From: Desulfovibrio intestinalis
GTDB taxonomy: Bacteria > Desulfobacterota > Desulfovibrionia > Desulfovibrionales > Desulfovibrionaceae
Assembly: GCF_014202345.1 (NCBI RefSeq)
Contig: NZ_JACHGO010000005.1
Span: 310,001 to 374,000 of the forward strand
Length of the DNA stretch: 64,000 nt
Reading direction: 5' to 3'
Part shown: positions 1-7,838 of the stretch, one piece after another
Layout: the number at the start of each line of letters is the position of its first letter
Position numbering within the stretch: position 1 is the stretch's first letter
The notes under the pieces: generated by a model
Seen by the model: only the letters and a program-made list of their open reading frames with translations
Told to the model about the DNA's origin: nothing
The model's database searches: none
Translations under genes and position numbers: made by a program

Positions 1-2
1 TT

Positions 3-332
3 GCCAATGCCTTTTTGGCTTGGCGGCTGTCGAACGCTGGAGATGAAATTGAACGGCTTGAACTGACAGTTACAAGTTTCCGCGCCGCCCGTCAGGCTGA
101 CAGCTTAGCGCAATCACTTCGGGACAGGCTCTATCAGGAGGCACACGAAAATGCCCAGACGAAATATGACGCCATCAATGGCGTATCAGATGATCTTCCT
201 GATGATGCTTGGCTTGATGCTTTGCGTCGCGGGCTGCGCCCCACGGGTGGAGACGGTGGCGCTGACGCCGCCGGAAAGCCTGATGCAGCCAACGCCGCAC
301 CCGGAACTGCCGGAGGCGCTAATGCGCACTGA
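3..332 (+). CDS. Rz-like inner-membrane spanin, 5' end cut by the window
   Basis: The reading frame is open from the window edge, so the N-terminus, expected to carry the membrane anchor, lies to the left. The visible part is a charged, probably coiled segment (ERLELTVTSFRAARQADSLA) followed by an Ala/Gly-rich tail. The assignment rests mainly on architecture: a second gene with a lipobox starts inside it in another frame, the classic Rz/Rz1 arrangement, and a holin follows. Spanins join inner and outer membrane and complete lysis in Gram-negative hosts. There is no diagnostic motif in this fragment alone; the call depends on the neighbour. Confidence 0.6.
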   Translation, partial: ANAFLAWRLSNAGDEIERLELTVTSFRAARQADSLAQSLRDRLYQEAHENAQTKYDAINGVSDDLPDDAWLDALRRGLRPTGGDGGADAAGKPDAANAAPGTAGGANAH

Positions 333-468
333 CAACCTGCGCGAATACTCCAAGGCTGCCACGCTAGCCATTGCCCGCTACAGCGAAGCTCTGGACCAGA
401 GCAACGCTGACAAGGCTGGAATATCAGCGTGGAGCAAGGCGGTTAACAGTGTGGAGCTTGGCCGATGA
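151..468 (+). CDS. Rz1-like outer-membrane spanin lipoprotein, embedded in the Rz frame
   Basis: A 105-residue protein starting inside the upstream spanin gene in a different frame. A clear AGGAGG sits 10 nt before the ATG. A hydrophobic N-terminus ends in a lipobox (LCVAGC, lipidated Cys near residue 29), followed by a proline-containing stretch typical of o-spanins. It should be exported, lipidated and sorted to the outer membrane, where it pairs with the Rz-like protein to fuse the membranes at lysis. Its stop overlaps the start of the holin gene (ATGA), implying translational coupling. Confidence 0.75.
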   Translation: MPRRNMTPSMAYQMIFLMMLGLMLCVAGCAPRVETVALTPPESLMQPTPHPELPEALMRTDNLREYSKAATLAIARYSEALDQSNADKAGISAWSKAVNSVELGR

Positions 469-965
469 TACAGCACAACGTCGGGCCAGTGGACGGCCTC
501 GCCTACTACACGCAAAGCTTGCTTGCATGGTGGCCGCAAAAGGTCGCTATCAGCGCCGTGGTTGGTGGTTGCACTCAGTTCTTTGGTGGGGACGTGGTCC
601 TGGTGTGGATGGTCTGTGCCATGTGGGCAGCAGACTTTGCCTTTGGATTGACGGAGGCCTTGCGGCGAGGGCGCTTTAGCTGCCGTCTGTTCGGGCGTGG
701 CGTTCTCAAGCTGCCTACATACTGCCTTTATCTTGCCTTGGTTGGTGCAGTCAGCGTCAGCCTTTCCCGCTCTATGGGTATCAGTCTTCCTTTGCTGGAC
801 ATGTTCTGTGCCTACCTCCTTGCTACAGATGCCGTTTCTGTCATGGGCCACATGATCCGCCTGGGGCTGCCTGTGCCGCGCACTCTGCGCCGCGTCATTC
901 TTCGGGGGCAAGCGAAGATACAGCACAGCGTAGAGACGCTGTTTGACGATCATGGCGGCCAGTGA
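465..965 (+). CDS. Phage holin
   Basis: A 166-residue protein with several hydrophobic segments (roughly residues 40-60, 85-105 and 110-130) and a basic C-terminus, matching the toxin-secretion/lysis holin type. It would form the inner-membrane lesion that times lysis. Its start overlaps the stop of the o-spanin gene and its stop overlaps the terminase small subunit start, so it belongs to one late transcript. No endolysin is in the window; it is probably upstream. Membrane topology and context support the call more than any specific motif. Confidence 0.7.
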   Translation: MIQHNVGPVDGLAYYTQSLLAWWPQKVAISAVVGGCTQFFGGDVVLVWMVCAMWAADFAFGLTEALRRGRFSCRLFGRGVLKLPTYCLYLALVGAVSVSLSRSMGISLPLLDMFCAYLLATDAVSVMGHMIRLGLPVPRTLRRVILRGQAKIQHSVETLFDDHGGQ

Positions 966-1420
966 TGGCAACTAAGAAGACACCTCAGAAGACACTTAAA
1001 AAGGACGATGTCTTTTTACTCGCGCTTGCTGAGAGCGGGAACGTCACGCGCGCCGCTAAGAAGGCCAAGCTCTCAAGGACGCAGCTCTACAATAAGCGCA
1101 AGGCAGACCCAGCCTTTGCTGGGGTTTGGGACGAAGCTGAATCCCTTGGTGTGTCTGCCCTGGAAGATGAGGCGCGCCGCCGTGCATATGACGGCTGGCT
1201 TGAGCCTGTTTTCCATAAGGGCGTGAAGGTCGGCACTGTCCGCAAGTTCTCAGACACGCTGTTGATCGTGCTGCTGAAGGCTCACAAGCCCGAGAAGTAC
1301 CGGGAAAATATGAAAATTCAGCACGGTGGGCAGGTTTCTATTGCCATGCCCGACACCGTGAAAGACCTTTTCGACAGCATCATGACCCAAGGCCAGCCTG
1401 GGCAGCAGGGGGACGCATAA
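965..1420 (+). CDS. Phage terminase small subunit
   Basis: A 151-residue DNA-binding protein placed directly before the large terminase. Residues 15-50 form a helix-turn-helix-like unit (SGNVTRAAKKAKLSRTQLYN), a pattern common in small terminases that recognise the packaging site. The C-terminal part (KAHKPEKYRENMKIQHGG) is the conserved tail of this family. ATG at 965 is preferred over an in-frame GTG at 962; both overlap the holin stop. The stop overlaps the large-subunit ATG (TAATG). Confidence 0.8.
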   Translation: MATKKTPQKTLKKDDVFLLALAESGNVTRAAKKAKLSRTQLYNKRKADPAFAGVWDEAESLGVSALEDEARRRAYDGWLEPVFHKGVKVGTVRKFSDTLLIVLLKAHKPEKYRENMKIQHGGQVSIAMPDTVKDLFDSIMTQGQPGQQGDA

Positions 1421-3030
1421 TGCCGCCCCGCATAATTCCTTTTGCTGACAGGCACGAAGCCGCACGGGGTTACGCCACTATTCTGGGCGAGGCTAACCGG
1501 CACAGCCCACAGGCAGTCACGGCAGCTATGGCTGCCCTTGGCCGCGCTGATCTATTCTTTATGCTCACCCGTTTTATGCGCCGTGCTGATGCGGATAATG
1601 GATGGTGCTTTGACCGCTGCAAAGAAGTTGCCGCCAATCCTGACGGCTATCTCGATCTTTGGGCGCGCGAACATTACAAGAGCACGATTATCACGGTAGC
1701 CCTGACAATTCAGGACATTTTGAATGATCCTGAAATAACCGTGGGCCTTTTCAGCCACACACGGCCCAATTCCAAAGTGTTTCTTGGTCAGATCAAGCGT
1801 GAGTTTGAAGCCAATGAAGTGATGAAGCAGTGCTACCCCGACGTGCTTTACGCCCGCCCAGAAGTTGAAAGCCCCGTATGGAGCCTTGACGATGGTATCA
1901 TGGTCAAGCGGCAGAACAACGCCAAGGAAATGACCGTTGAAGCCTGGGGCGTGGTTGAAGGCCAGCCCATTGGCCGCCACTTCAGTTTAACCGTCTATGA
2001 CGACGTTGTTACCCCTGAATCAGTAAACACCCCAGAACAGATCAAAAAAACGACTGAACGCCTGCGCCTGTCCTATGCTCTGGGGGCCGAGGGCGGCACC
2101 CGCCGCATGATTGGCACCCGCTATCATCTGTTTGATACCTACGCCGAACTGCTCAAAGGCGGTAGCGTCAAACCTCGCATCTATGCCGCAACTGAAGACG
2201 GCACGATGGAAGGCACCCCCCGTTTCCTCTCTCCGCAGCGGCTGGCAGAAAAGCGCATTGAGTTCGGCCCCTACATTTTTGCTTGCCAGATGTTGCAAAA
2301 CCCCACGGCTGATTCAGCCCAGGGCTTCAAGGCAGAATGGCTGCGCTACTGGCAGAGCCAGAAAGACCACTGGCAGGGCATGAACCGGGCCATCTTGGTT
2401 GACCCGGCCAGCAGCAAGAAAAAAAGCAGTGACTACACCGTCATGGCTGTTGTCGGCTGGAACGCAGACGGATGCCTGTATCTTATCCACGGCTTGCGCG
2501 CGCGACTCAATCTTACAGAGCGCACCAAGCGCCTGTTCGACCTGGTGCGTCAGTACAAGCCTGTCTGCACCTATTATGAAAAATACGGCATGCAGTCTGA
2601 CATTGAACACATAGAAGATGTCATGAAGCGCGATAACTTTCACTTCAACATTAAAGAAGTGGGCGGCAGCACTGCCAAGGTTGACCGCATTCGCCGCCTG
2701 ATTCCGTGGTTTGAACAGGGGCGCTTCTATCTGCCCATCGTCTCAAATTTTGTGGATGAAGACGGCGTTGTAAGAAACTTCACGCCCATCTTTGTAGAAG
2801 AAGAATACGATTCTTTCCCCGTTTGCGCCCATGACGACATGTTTGACTGCATTGCCCGCGCCGCTGACCCGCAAGTTGATATGGAATTCCCAGAATCTGT
2901 TGACAGCCGCACCCCTGTGGAAAAAGAGCTGGCCCGCCAGTATGAATCACAGCGCCTTATGAGTGAACAGGCATCGGGCAATACTTTCGGTCTGCTCTAT
3001 GGCTATAACCCAGAGGGGCCGCAATGGTAG
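1420..3030 (+). CDS. Phage terminase large subunit (packaging ATPase/nuclease)
   Basis: A 536-residue packaging motor. The N-terminal ATPase half has an AREHYKST motif near residue 87 in the Walker A position of this family and a YDDVV acidic pair near residue 190 as Walker B. The C-terminal RNase H-like nuclease half has the DPASSKKKSSDYT segment near residue 327 and a HDDMFD motif near residue 475, giving the acidic metal ligands. It cuts and translocates the genome into the prohead through the portal. Length and motif order are normal. Confidence 0.9.
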   Translation: MPPRIIPFADRHEAARGYATILGEANRHSPQAVTAAMAALGRADLFFMLTRFMRRADADNGWCFDRCKEVAANPDGYLDLWAREHYKSTIITVALTIQDILNDPEITVGLFSHTRPNSKVFLGQIKREFEANEVMKQCYPDVLYARPEVESPVWSLDDGIMVKRQNNAKEMTVEAWGVVEGQPIGRHFSLTVYDDVVTPESVNTPEQIKKTTERLRLSYALGAEGGTRRMIGTRYHLFDTYAELLKGGSVKPRIYAATEDGTMEGTPRFLSPQRLAEKRIEFGPYIFACQMLQNPTADSAQGFKAEWLRYWQSQKDHWQGMNRAILVDPASSKKKSSDYTVMAVVGWNADGCLYLIHGLRARLNLTERTKRLFDLVRQYKPVCTYYEKYGMQSDIEHIEDVMKRDNFHFNIKEVGGSTAKVDRIRRLIPWFEQGRFYLPIVSNFVDEDGVVRNFTPIFVEEEYDSFPVCAHDDMFDCIARAADPQVDMEFPESVDSRTPVEKELARQYESQRLMSEQASGNTFGLLYGYNPEGPQW

Positions 3031-3530
3031 CCTACACCTTTGTTGAAGCCAAAAGCCCGGAACAGCGCCGCCTGCCGTGGGACCAGATGCAGACCGAGGG
3101 CTTGGCCCACGCGGTGCTCTGGCACAAGGCCGACCCCACCTTTATTGATTGGTTGGCTGGCATTAACCCGGCCCAAGCTATTTGTGGGCTTGGCTACAAC
3201 GGCACTACCCTTGCTGGCGCTGTATGGGTAAGCCCTGTCATGGGCCTGTGTGGCTGCATCCATTTCTGTATTTTTGATTCTGCCAGGGCGGATTGGTGCA
3301 ATCTGGGCAGTCAGGCCATTGCCTGGCTTTTCGATCTGCGCCCCCTCGCCTCCCTGGCCGCAATCTTTCCCGCAAACTATGGGCATGTGGCCCGCGCCGC
3401 AAAAGCATGGGGATTCAGCTTTTCTCCCCTGCGTTTGCCAATGGCCTGCCATATGCCCACAAAAAACAACCCCTCCCGCTGCCGTGACGCCATTGTGGCA
3501 ACCCTGCGGCGTGAAGATTTTGTGAGGTAA
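3024..3530 (+). CDS. Phage GNAT-like protein of unknown function
   Basis: A 168-residue protein overlapping the terminase end by 7 nt. Alternating beta/alpha pattern and a segment ending AAKAWGFSFSPLRLPMACHM suggest an acetyltransferase-like (GNAT) fold, as often found between terminase and portal genes in P22/epsilon15-like podoviruses. I see no intact acetyl-CoA loop signature, so an enzymatic role is not supported. It may be a virion-assembly accessory or host modifier. Confidence 0.45.
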   Translation: MVAYTFVEAKSPEQRRLPWDQMQTEGLAHAVLWHKADPTFIDWLAGINPAQAICGLGYNGTTLAGAVWVSPVMGLCGCIHFCIFDSARADWCNLGSQAIAWLFDLRPLASLAAIFPANYGHVARAAKAWGFSFSPLRLPMACHMPTKNNPSRCRDAIVATLRREDFVR

Positions 3531-3532
3531 CT

Positions 3533-3775
3533 ATGGGCGGTGTAGTCAGTTCTATTTTTGGCGGCGGGCAGTCTGCCCCTTCGCCTGTGGTGTACGAGGC
3601 AGAAGCAGCGCCCCGTGAGGTTGAGCACGAAGCCGAAGCCACCAACGTGCGCGACGACGAACAGCGCAAAATCCGCGCCCGCAGGCAAATGGGCGGCACG
3701 TTGCTTACGTCTCCCTTGGGCACTGTGGGCAGTGTTGGCAGTTCCGGCGCATCCCTGCTTGGCCGCAGCTCGTAG
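3533..3775 (+). CDS. Small phage structural-region protein, unknown
   Basis: An 80-residue protein with a Gly-rich N-terminus (MGGVVSSIFGGGQ), a strongly charged middle and a Gly/Ser C-terminus. Spacing of 2 nt from the upstream gene and 9 nt to the portal gene place it firmly in the head operon. Short proteins of this composition precede the portal in related podoviruses, but I do not recognise a function. Confidence 0.55.
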   Translation: MGGVVSSIFGGGQSAPSPVVYEAEAAPREVEHEAEATNVRDDEQRKIRARRQMGGTLLTSPLGTVGSVGSSGASLLGRSS

Positions 3776-3784
3776 GTAATAGCC

Positions 3785-5446
3785 ATGCCAGCCATGACAC
3801 TTAAACAAGCCAAGCAATTGGTAAGCCACATGGAAGGGCTGCGCAACAAGCGCCTGCCGCAATGGCAGGAGCTTGGCCGCCTTCTGTTGCCCTCGCGTGG
3901 ATTGTTCAAGGGTGAAGACAGCGAAGGTTTGCGCGAAAGCAGGCTTTTCAACAATGCTGGCCAGCGTGCCTTGGGCAAAGCCGCCGCTGGCATGACCCAG
4001 GCCATAACCCCGGCGTCGTCGCCGTGGTTCCGCCACGCATTTATGCAAAGGGCAGACAAAGAGGCCACTGGCGGCAATGAGTATGTTGATACAGTGGATG
4101 CCACAATCCGCGCCATTCTGTCCGCTGGTGGATTCTACCAGGCCATTCATGCGTTCAACCGTGAGCTGATGGGCTTCGCCTGCGCCCTCCTGTACGCCGA
4201 AGACAGCCAGAAAACTATTGTACGCTTTGGCTGCCAAACATGCGGCACATACTGCGTTGCTGTTGATGCTGACCGCAATCTGTCCTGTGTCACCCGCCGC
4301 GTCACCATGACGCCCACCGACATGGAAAAACGCTTCGGCAAAGACAAGCTGTGCAGCGCCACAGTGTCAAAGCTTGAAACCAAGCCGTATGACCCCATCA
4401 ATGTTGTTCATATAGTGCGCGCCCGCACAGAGCGCGACTCAACGAAGATCGACAGCCGCAATATGCCCTTTGGCTCATATTGGTACGAGGAATCCGGCGG
4501 CGAAGACTTCCTTCAGGTCGGCGGCTTCCACGAAATGCCGTTCTTTTTCACCACATGGGAAGAAGCGCGGGGCGTCTACGGCACGGGCCCTGGTGATGAA
4601 GCTCTGACCGACCAGCGCGGCATTGAAGGCTGGGAGGCCCGAAAGGCCGTTGGCGTTGAAAAGATGATTGACCCGCCCATGCTGGCCCCCGGCACCCTCA
4701 AGCAGCATGTGGACAGACGTCCCGGCGCAATCATTCCCGCAGGCATGAGCGGGTCAAGTGGTTGGAAAGCCCTGTACGAAGTCAATTTTGGCCCTGCCAT
4801 TGCCGCTGTTCAGGCAGAAATCAACCAGATTGCCTTACGTCTTGACGACATCATGAAGGCGAACATTTTCGCCAACATGAGCCTTGAAACACGGCCCGCA
4901 GGCATGACCATGACCGAATACATGGACCGCCGCCGCCGTGCAGCCGAGCTTATGGGCCCAACCGTATCAGCCTATGAACCGCGTGTGCTTACCCCTGTAA
5001 TTGAGCGCGTGTATGGCATGATTGACCGCTGGGGCCTGCTGCCCCTGCCGCCTGAAAACCTTTCTCAGTGGGCCTCTTTGCAGGTTTCGTACATGTCGCC
5101 AATGGCGCAGATGCTTGAACAATCCGGCGCTGTGGCCATTCAAAGCCTGCTCGAACTGTTGTTACCCGTTATCAAAGCCAGCCCTGAAATTGTGGACAAA
5201 CTCGACTGTGACCAGGTGGTGGACGAACTGGCCCAGCGCCTTGGCGTTCCCGCGTCCATCATACGCAGCGACGAGGTTGTGGCAGCCATACGCCAGCAAC
5301 GGGCCGAAGCCCAGGCAGCACAGCAGCAACAGCAAAACATGGCGCAAACAGCACAAATCGCGGCGCAGCTTGGCAACATGCGTACACAGGGCACAGTCGC
5401 TGGCGAAGTCTTGGACGTCGATGCCGAGCGCAAGGAGCAAGTGTAA
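3785..5446 (+). CDS. Portal (head-to-tail connector) protein
   Basis: A 553-residue portal of the T7-gp8/head-tail-connector type. The N-terminus is typical (LPQWQELGRLLLPSRG), followed by the family's beta-rich centre and a C-terminal Gln-rich coiled segment (AEAQAAQQQQQNMAQTAQIA) near residue 510. Twelve copies would form the DNA entry/exit ring at one capsid vertex and dock the terminase. The stop overlaps the next ATG (TAATG). Length is normal for podoviral portals. Confidence 0.88.
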   Translation: MPAMTLKQAKQLVSHMEGLRNKRLPQWQELGRLLLPSRGLFKGEDSEGLRESRLFNNAGQRALGKAAAGMTQAITPASSPWFRHAFMQRADKEATGGNEYVDTVDATIRAILSAGGFYQAIHAFNRELMGFACALLYAEDSQKTIVRFGCQTCGTYCVAVDADRNLSCVTRRVTMTPTDMEKRFGKDKLCSATVSKLETKPYDPINVVHIVRARTERDSTKIDSRNMPFGSYWYEESGGEDFLQVGGFHEMPFFFTTWEEARGVYGTGPGDEALTDQRGIEGWEARKAVGVEKMIDPPMLAPGTLKQHVDRRPGAIIPAGMSGSSGWKALYEVNFGPAIAAVQAEINQIALRLDDIMKANIFANMSLETRPAGMTMTEYMDRRRRAAELMGPTVSAYEPRVLTPVIERVYGMIDRWGLLPLPPENLSQWASLQVSYMSPMAQMLEQSGAVAIQSLLELLLPVIKASPEIVDKLDCDQVVDELAQRLGVPASIIRSDEVVAAIRQQRAEAQAAQQQQQNMAQTAQIAAQLGNMRTQGTVAGEVLDVDAERKEQV

Positions 5447-5730
5447 TGACAGAACATGACCAGTACCGCCGCGATCTGCACGACACCCTTTCCCGCGAAC
5501 CCGGTGTGCGCGTGTTTGATTGCCTGCTGCGCGAACTTGGCGCAGGCGGCCTCATGACCACCGAGGACGATATGCGCATGCGCAACATTGCCGAGCAGTT
5601 GTTGCAGCAGGCCGCACAGGCCCACCCCGAAGCCTGCTCTCGCATCCTTTGCGGGCTGTACGGCATCGGGCCCGGTGTAGCCGTCCTTGCCCCTACAAAC
5701 ATAAATCCCCAGGAGGATGAAAATGAATGA
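5446..5730 (+). CDS. Bbp19-like small phage protein
   Basis: A 94-residue protein between portal and scaffold. The YRRDLHDTLSREPGVRVFDC pattern (a short YRR-to-LL segment) and its position match the Bbp19 family of Bordetella phage BPP-1-like podoviruses, where the order portal - Bbp19 - scaffold - capsid - cement is the same. Its role is not established. The end overlaps the scaffold gene start by 8 nt. Confidence 0.55.
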   Translation: MTEHDQYRRDLHDTLSREPGVRVFDCLLRELGAGGLMTTEDDMRMRNIAEQLLQQAAQAHPEACSRILCGLYGIGPGVAVLAPTNINPQEDENE

Positions 5731-6442
5731 CATTATTACCCCCGGCAACCCGGCCCCAGAAGCTACGCCGCCCGCGTCCGACCCTGCTCCGCAGAATGCG
5801 GCTCCCGCACCTGCCGCGCCCCCGGCTGCACAACCTGACGGCAACCCCGCACAGCCAGGCAATGCGGAAGCTCCTGCTGCCGATTGGAAAGCAACCCTGC
5901 CCGAATCCTGGCGCGACATGCTCAAGGACGCTGCAGACGAAGAATCCGCCCGCAAGATTCTGGAACGTGGGCTGAACTACAACCCCGCAGCCTCGCCGGA
6001 TGATGTGGCGCTCACCTATCCTGATGGCCTTCAGGTCGATGAAGCTGTGAGCGGCGACTTCAAACGATTCTGCGTTGATAACGGCATTACCGCATCTCAG
6101 GCCCAGGCGCTGCTTGATTGGCAGATCGGGGCCAGCAAGCAGATTGCCGATACCGTGATTGCCAATGGCCAAAGCGATCTGCGCGGAAAGTGGGGCCATA
6201 ACTACGACGCCAATACCGCCCAAGCTCTCAAAACCGTGGTTGCGCTCGACAGGCATATGGGCGGGCGTTTGGCTGAAACACTGGCCTTCACCAATATGAA
6301 CAATAACCCGGTACTGGTGGAAGCCTTCCATCACATCGGCCAGCTTATTTCTGAAGATCAGCTTTCCTCCGGCCAGGCCGCAACCTCTCCCGACAAAGCT
6401 GAATCCGCCGAAGAAACCTATAAAAGCCTTGGCTTCAAATAA
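5723..6442 (+). CDS. Capsid scaffolding protein
   Basis: A 239-residue acidic protein with a Pro/Ala-rich first 50 residues and a helical remainder, just before the capsid gene, as expected for a head scaffold that is expelled on maturation. A perfect AGGAGG at 5711-5716 lies 6 nt before ATG 5723; the upstream in-frame ATG at 5717 abuts the ribosome site and is unlikely to be used. The segment WRDMLKDAADEESARKILER and the C-terminus YKSLGFK resemble other podoviral scaffold proteins. Confidence 0.7.
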   Translation: MNDIITPGNPAPEATPPASDPAPQNAAPAPAAPPAAQPDGNPAQPGNAEAPAADWKATLPESWRDMLKDAADEESARKILERGLNYNPAASPDDVALTYPDGLQVDEAVSGDFKRFCVDNGITASQAQALLDWQIGASKQIADTVIANGQSDLRGKWGHNYDANTAQALKTVVALDRHMGGRLAETLAFTNMNNNPVLVEAFHHIGQLISEDQLSSGQAATSPDKAESAEETYKSLGFK

Positions 6443-6454
6443 GGAAGGAACGTC

Positions 6455-7366
6455 ATGCCCCAGATGCAGACACTCAAAGAAATTGCCGCCGACAAGGCGA
6501 AGAAGCGCCCGGAACTGGTGGACTACCTCACTGAGGAATCCCCCATTCTGGATAGCCTCAAATTTGTTGGGGCCACTCATGGCCTCTGGAACGTTGAAGA
6601 AGTGCTTTCCGGCATCAAGGGTGCCGCGTTTGTCGATCTTGGCGCTCCTCTGCCCAGCGTTGACGCCAAAACCGACCTCAAACAGACCTATGTGTCTGTC
6701 ATGGGCGGCGAAATGGAAGTTTCCGTTGACAAGGCCGCGCAGTACGGCGGGCCGGATAAATACTTTGCCCGCCGTGAAAACGCCATCCTCAAGCAAGCCG
6801 GTATGGACACCGAAGTTGCCATTTTTGATAAGCATTGGCGCAAGGCTGCCCTGCAAAACGGCCTGGTCACAAAGGGTGCGGCCACCAGCAAATGCTACAC
6901 CGTCATGGTGGTGCGCTTTGATCAGGAGATCAACGTGGGCATTTACGACCCCAATGGCTTTAACCAGGGCCGCTTGCTGGAAATTTCGTCCATTAACGGC
7001 GGCAACAAGTATCACCTGCGTAGCGACGAGGGCGTGTTGGGCTACGGCGTAGAATACCGGGGCCGCTTCGGCTGGCAGCTTCTGGAACCCAAAAAGGCCG
7101 TTCACGCCATCGTCAACGTTAACGGTGACAACCTGCCCACCCTTACCATGCTGGAAGATGCCATTGCCGACGTGCGCGGCACTGCCAACAACACGTTCAT
7201 TTTTGGGCACCACAAAATTCTCACCAAAACCATGAGCGCCATTAAGAAGGAATACTTGCAGCTCTCCAACGGTGACAAGACCCTGTCCACCGCCATTGGA
7301 GACCTCAACGGCATCAAGCTTGTTGGTTCCTACAACATGGCTGACGGCACTGAAACCAAGGTCTAG
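6455..7366 (+). CDS. Major capsid protein
   Basis: A 303-residue protein preceded by a strong AAGGAAGG site. Its position after the scaffold and before the cement gene, and its length, identify it as the coat protein; the sequence style (ESPILDSLKFVGATHGLWN near the start, FIFGHHKILTKTMSAIKKEY late) fits the epsilon15/BPP-1 group of HK97-fold coats. It would assemble the T=7 head. I cannot distinguish the precise family without a search. Confidence 0.82.
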   Translation: MPQMQTLKEIAADKAKKRPELVDYLTEESPILDSLKFVGATHGLWNVEEVLSGIKGAAFVDLGAPLPSVDAKTDLKQTYVSVMGGEMEVSVDKAAQYGGPDKYFARRENAILKQAGMDTEVAIFDKHWRKAALQNGLVTKGAATSKCYTVMVVRFDQEINVGIYDPNGFNQGRLLEISSINGGNKYHLRSDEGVLGYGVEYRGRFGWQLLEPKKAVHAIVNVNGDNLPTLTMLEDAIADVRGTANNTFIFGHHKILTKTMSAIKKEYLQLSNGDKTLSTAIGDLNGIKLVGSYNMADGTETKV

Positions 7367-7404
7367 CCCCGGCACAGAACGGGCATAATGCAAGGACGAA
7401 CATC

Positions 7405-7779
7405 ATGACTTTTGAATACGGCAAAGAAAACCGCTGGCATGACCAGTATTTCGGCAAGAACCTCGCCGTCACCACTGGCGGCGCTGACACTGATGCCCTG
7501 GCCGTTGGTCAGCACCTTGGCGCGCTGGCAATTACCGTTTGTGCCAATGGCGCTGTGGACGCCACCAGCCTTGAACTGACCTTCAAGGAAAGCGACACCG
7601 AGAACGGCACGTTTGAAGCCCCGGCTGCTGCTCTCAAGCTCACAATTGCTGGTACGTTTGTTGACGGCCAGACCATCGGCAAGATGCTGCTGCCTGACTG
7701 CAAATCCTTTGTAAAGGCGAACCTTAAAGGCACCGCAACCGGAAAGGTTGATGTGTTTCTTTCCTACATAGCCCGCTAG
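7405..7779 (+). CDS. Bbp16-like capsid cement protein
   Basis: A 124-residue beta-rich protein directly after the capsid gene. The pattern DATSLELTFKESDTENGTFE and the C-terminal VDVFLSYIAR match the Bbp16 cement family, a jelly-roll trimer that decorates and stabilises the heads of BPP-1-like phages. A 58-nt gap to the tail-fibre start contains the GC-rich GGTGCGGCTGC...GCCGCACC hairpin around 7798-7824, perhaps a processing or attenuation site between head and tail genes. Confidence 0.7.
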   Translation: MTFEYGKENRWHDQYFGKNLAVTTGGADTDALAVGQHLGALAITVCANGAVDATSLELTFKESDTENGTFEAPAAALKLTIAGTFVDGQTIGKMLLPDCKSFVKANLKGTATGKVDVFLSYIAR

Positions 7780-7838
7780 CTCACGCTGGTACATACGGGG
7801 GTGCGGCTGCCTTATGCCGCACCCCGCAAGAGGCAGCC

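Noticed and set aside
5693-7393. 566-codon minus-strand ORF under the scaffold and capsid genes
   Set aside because: Antisense shadow of GC-rich phage genes; no start signal and typical complementary-frame composition.
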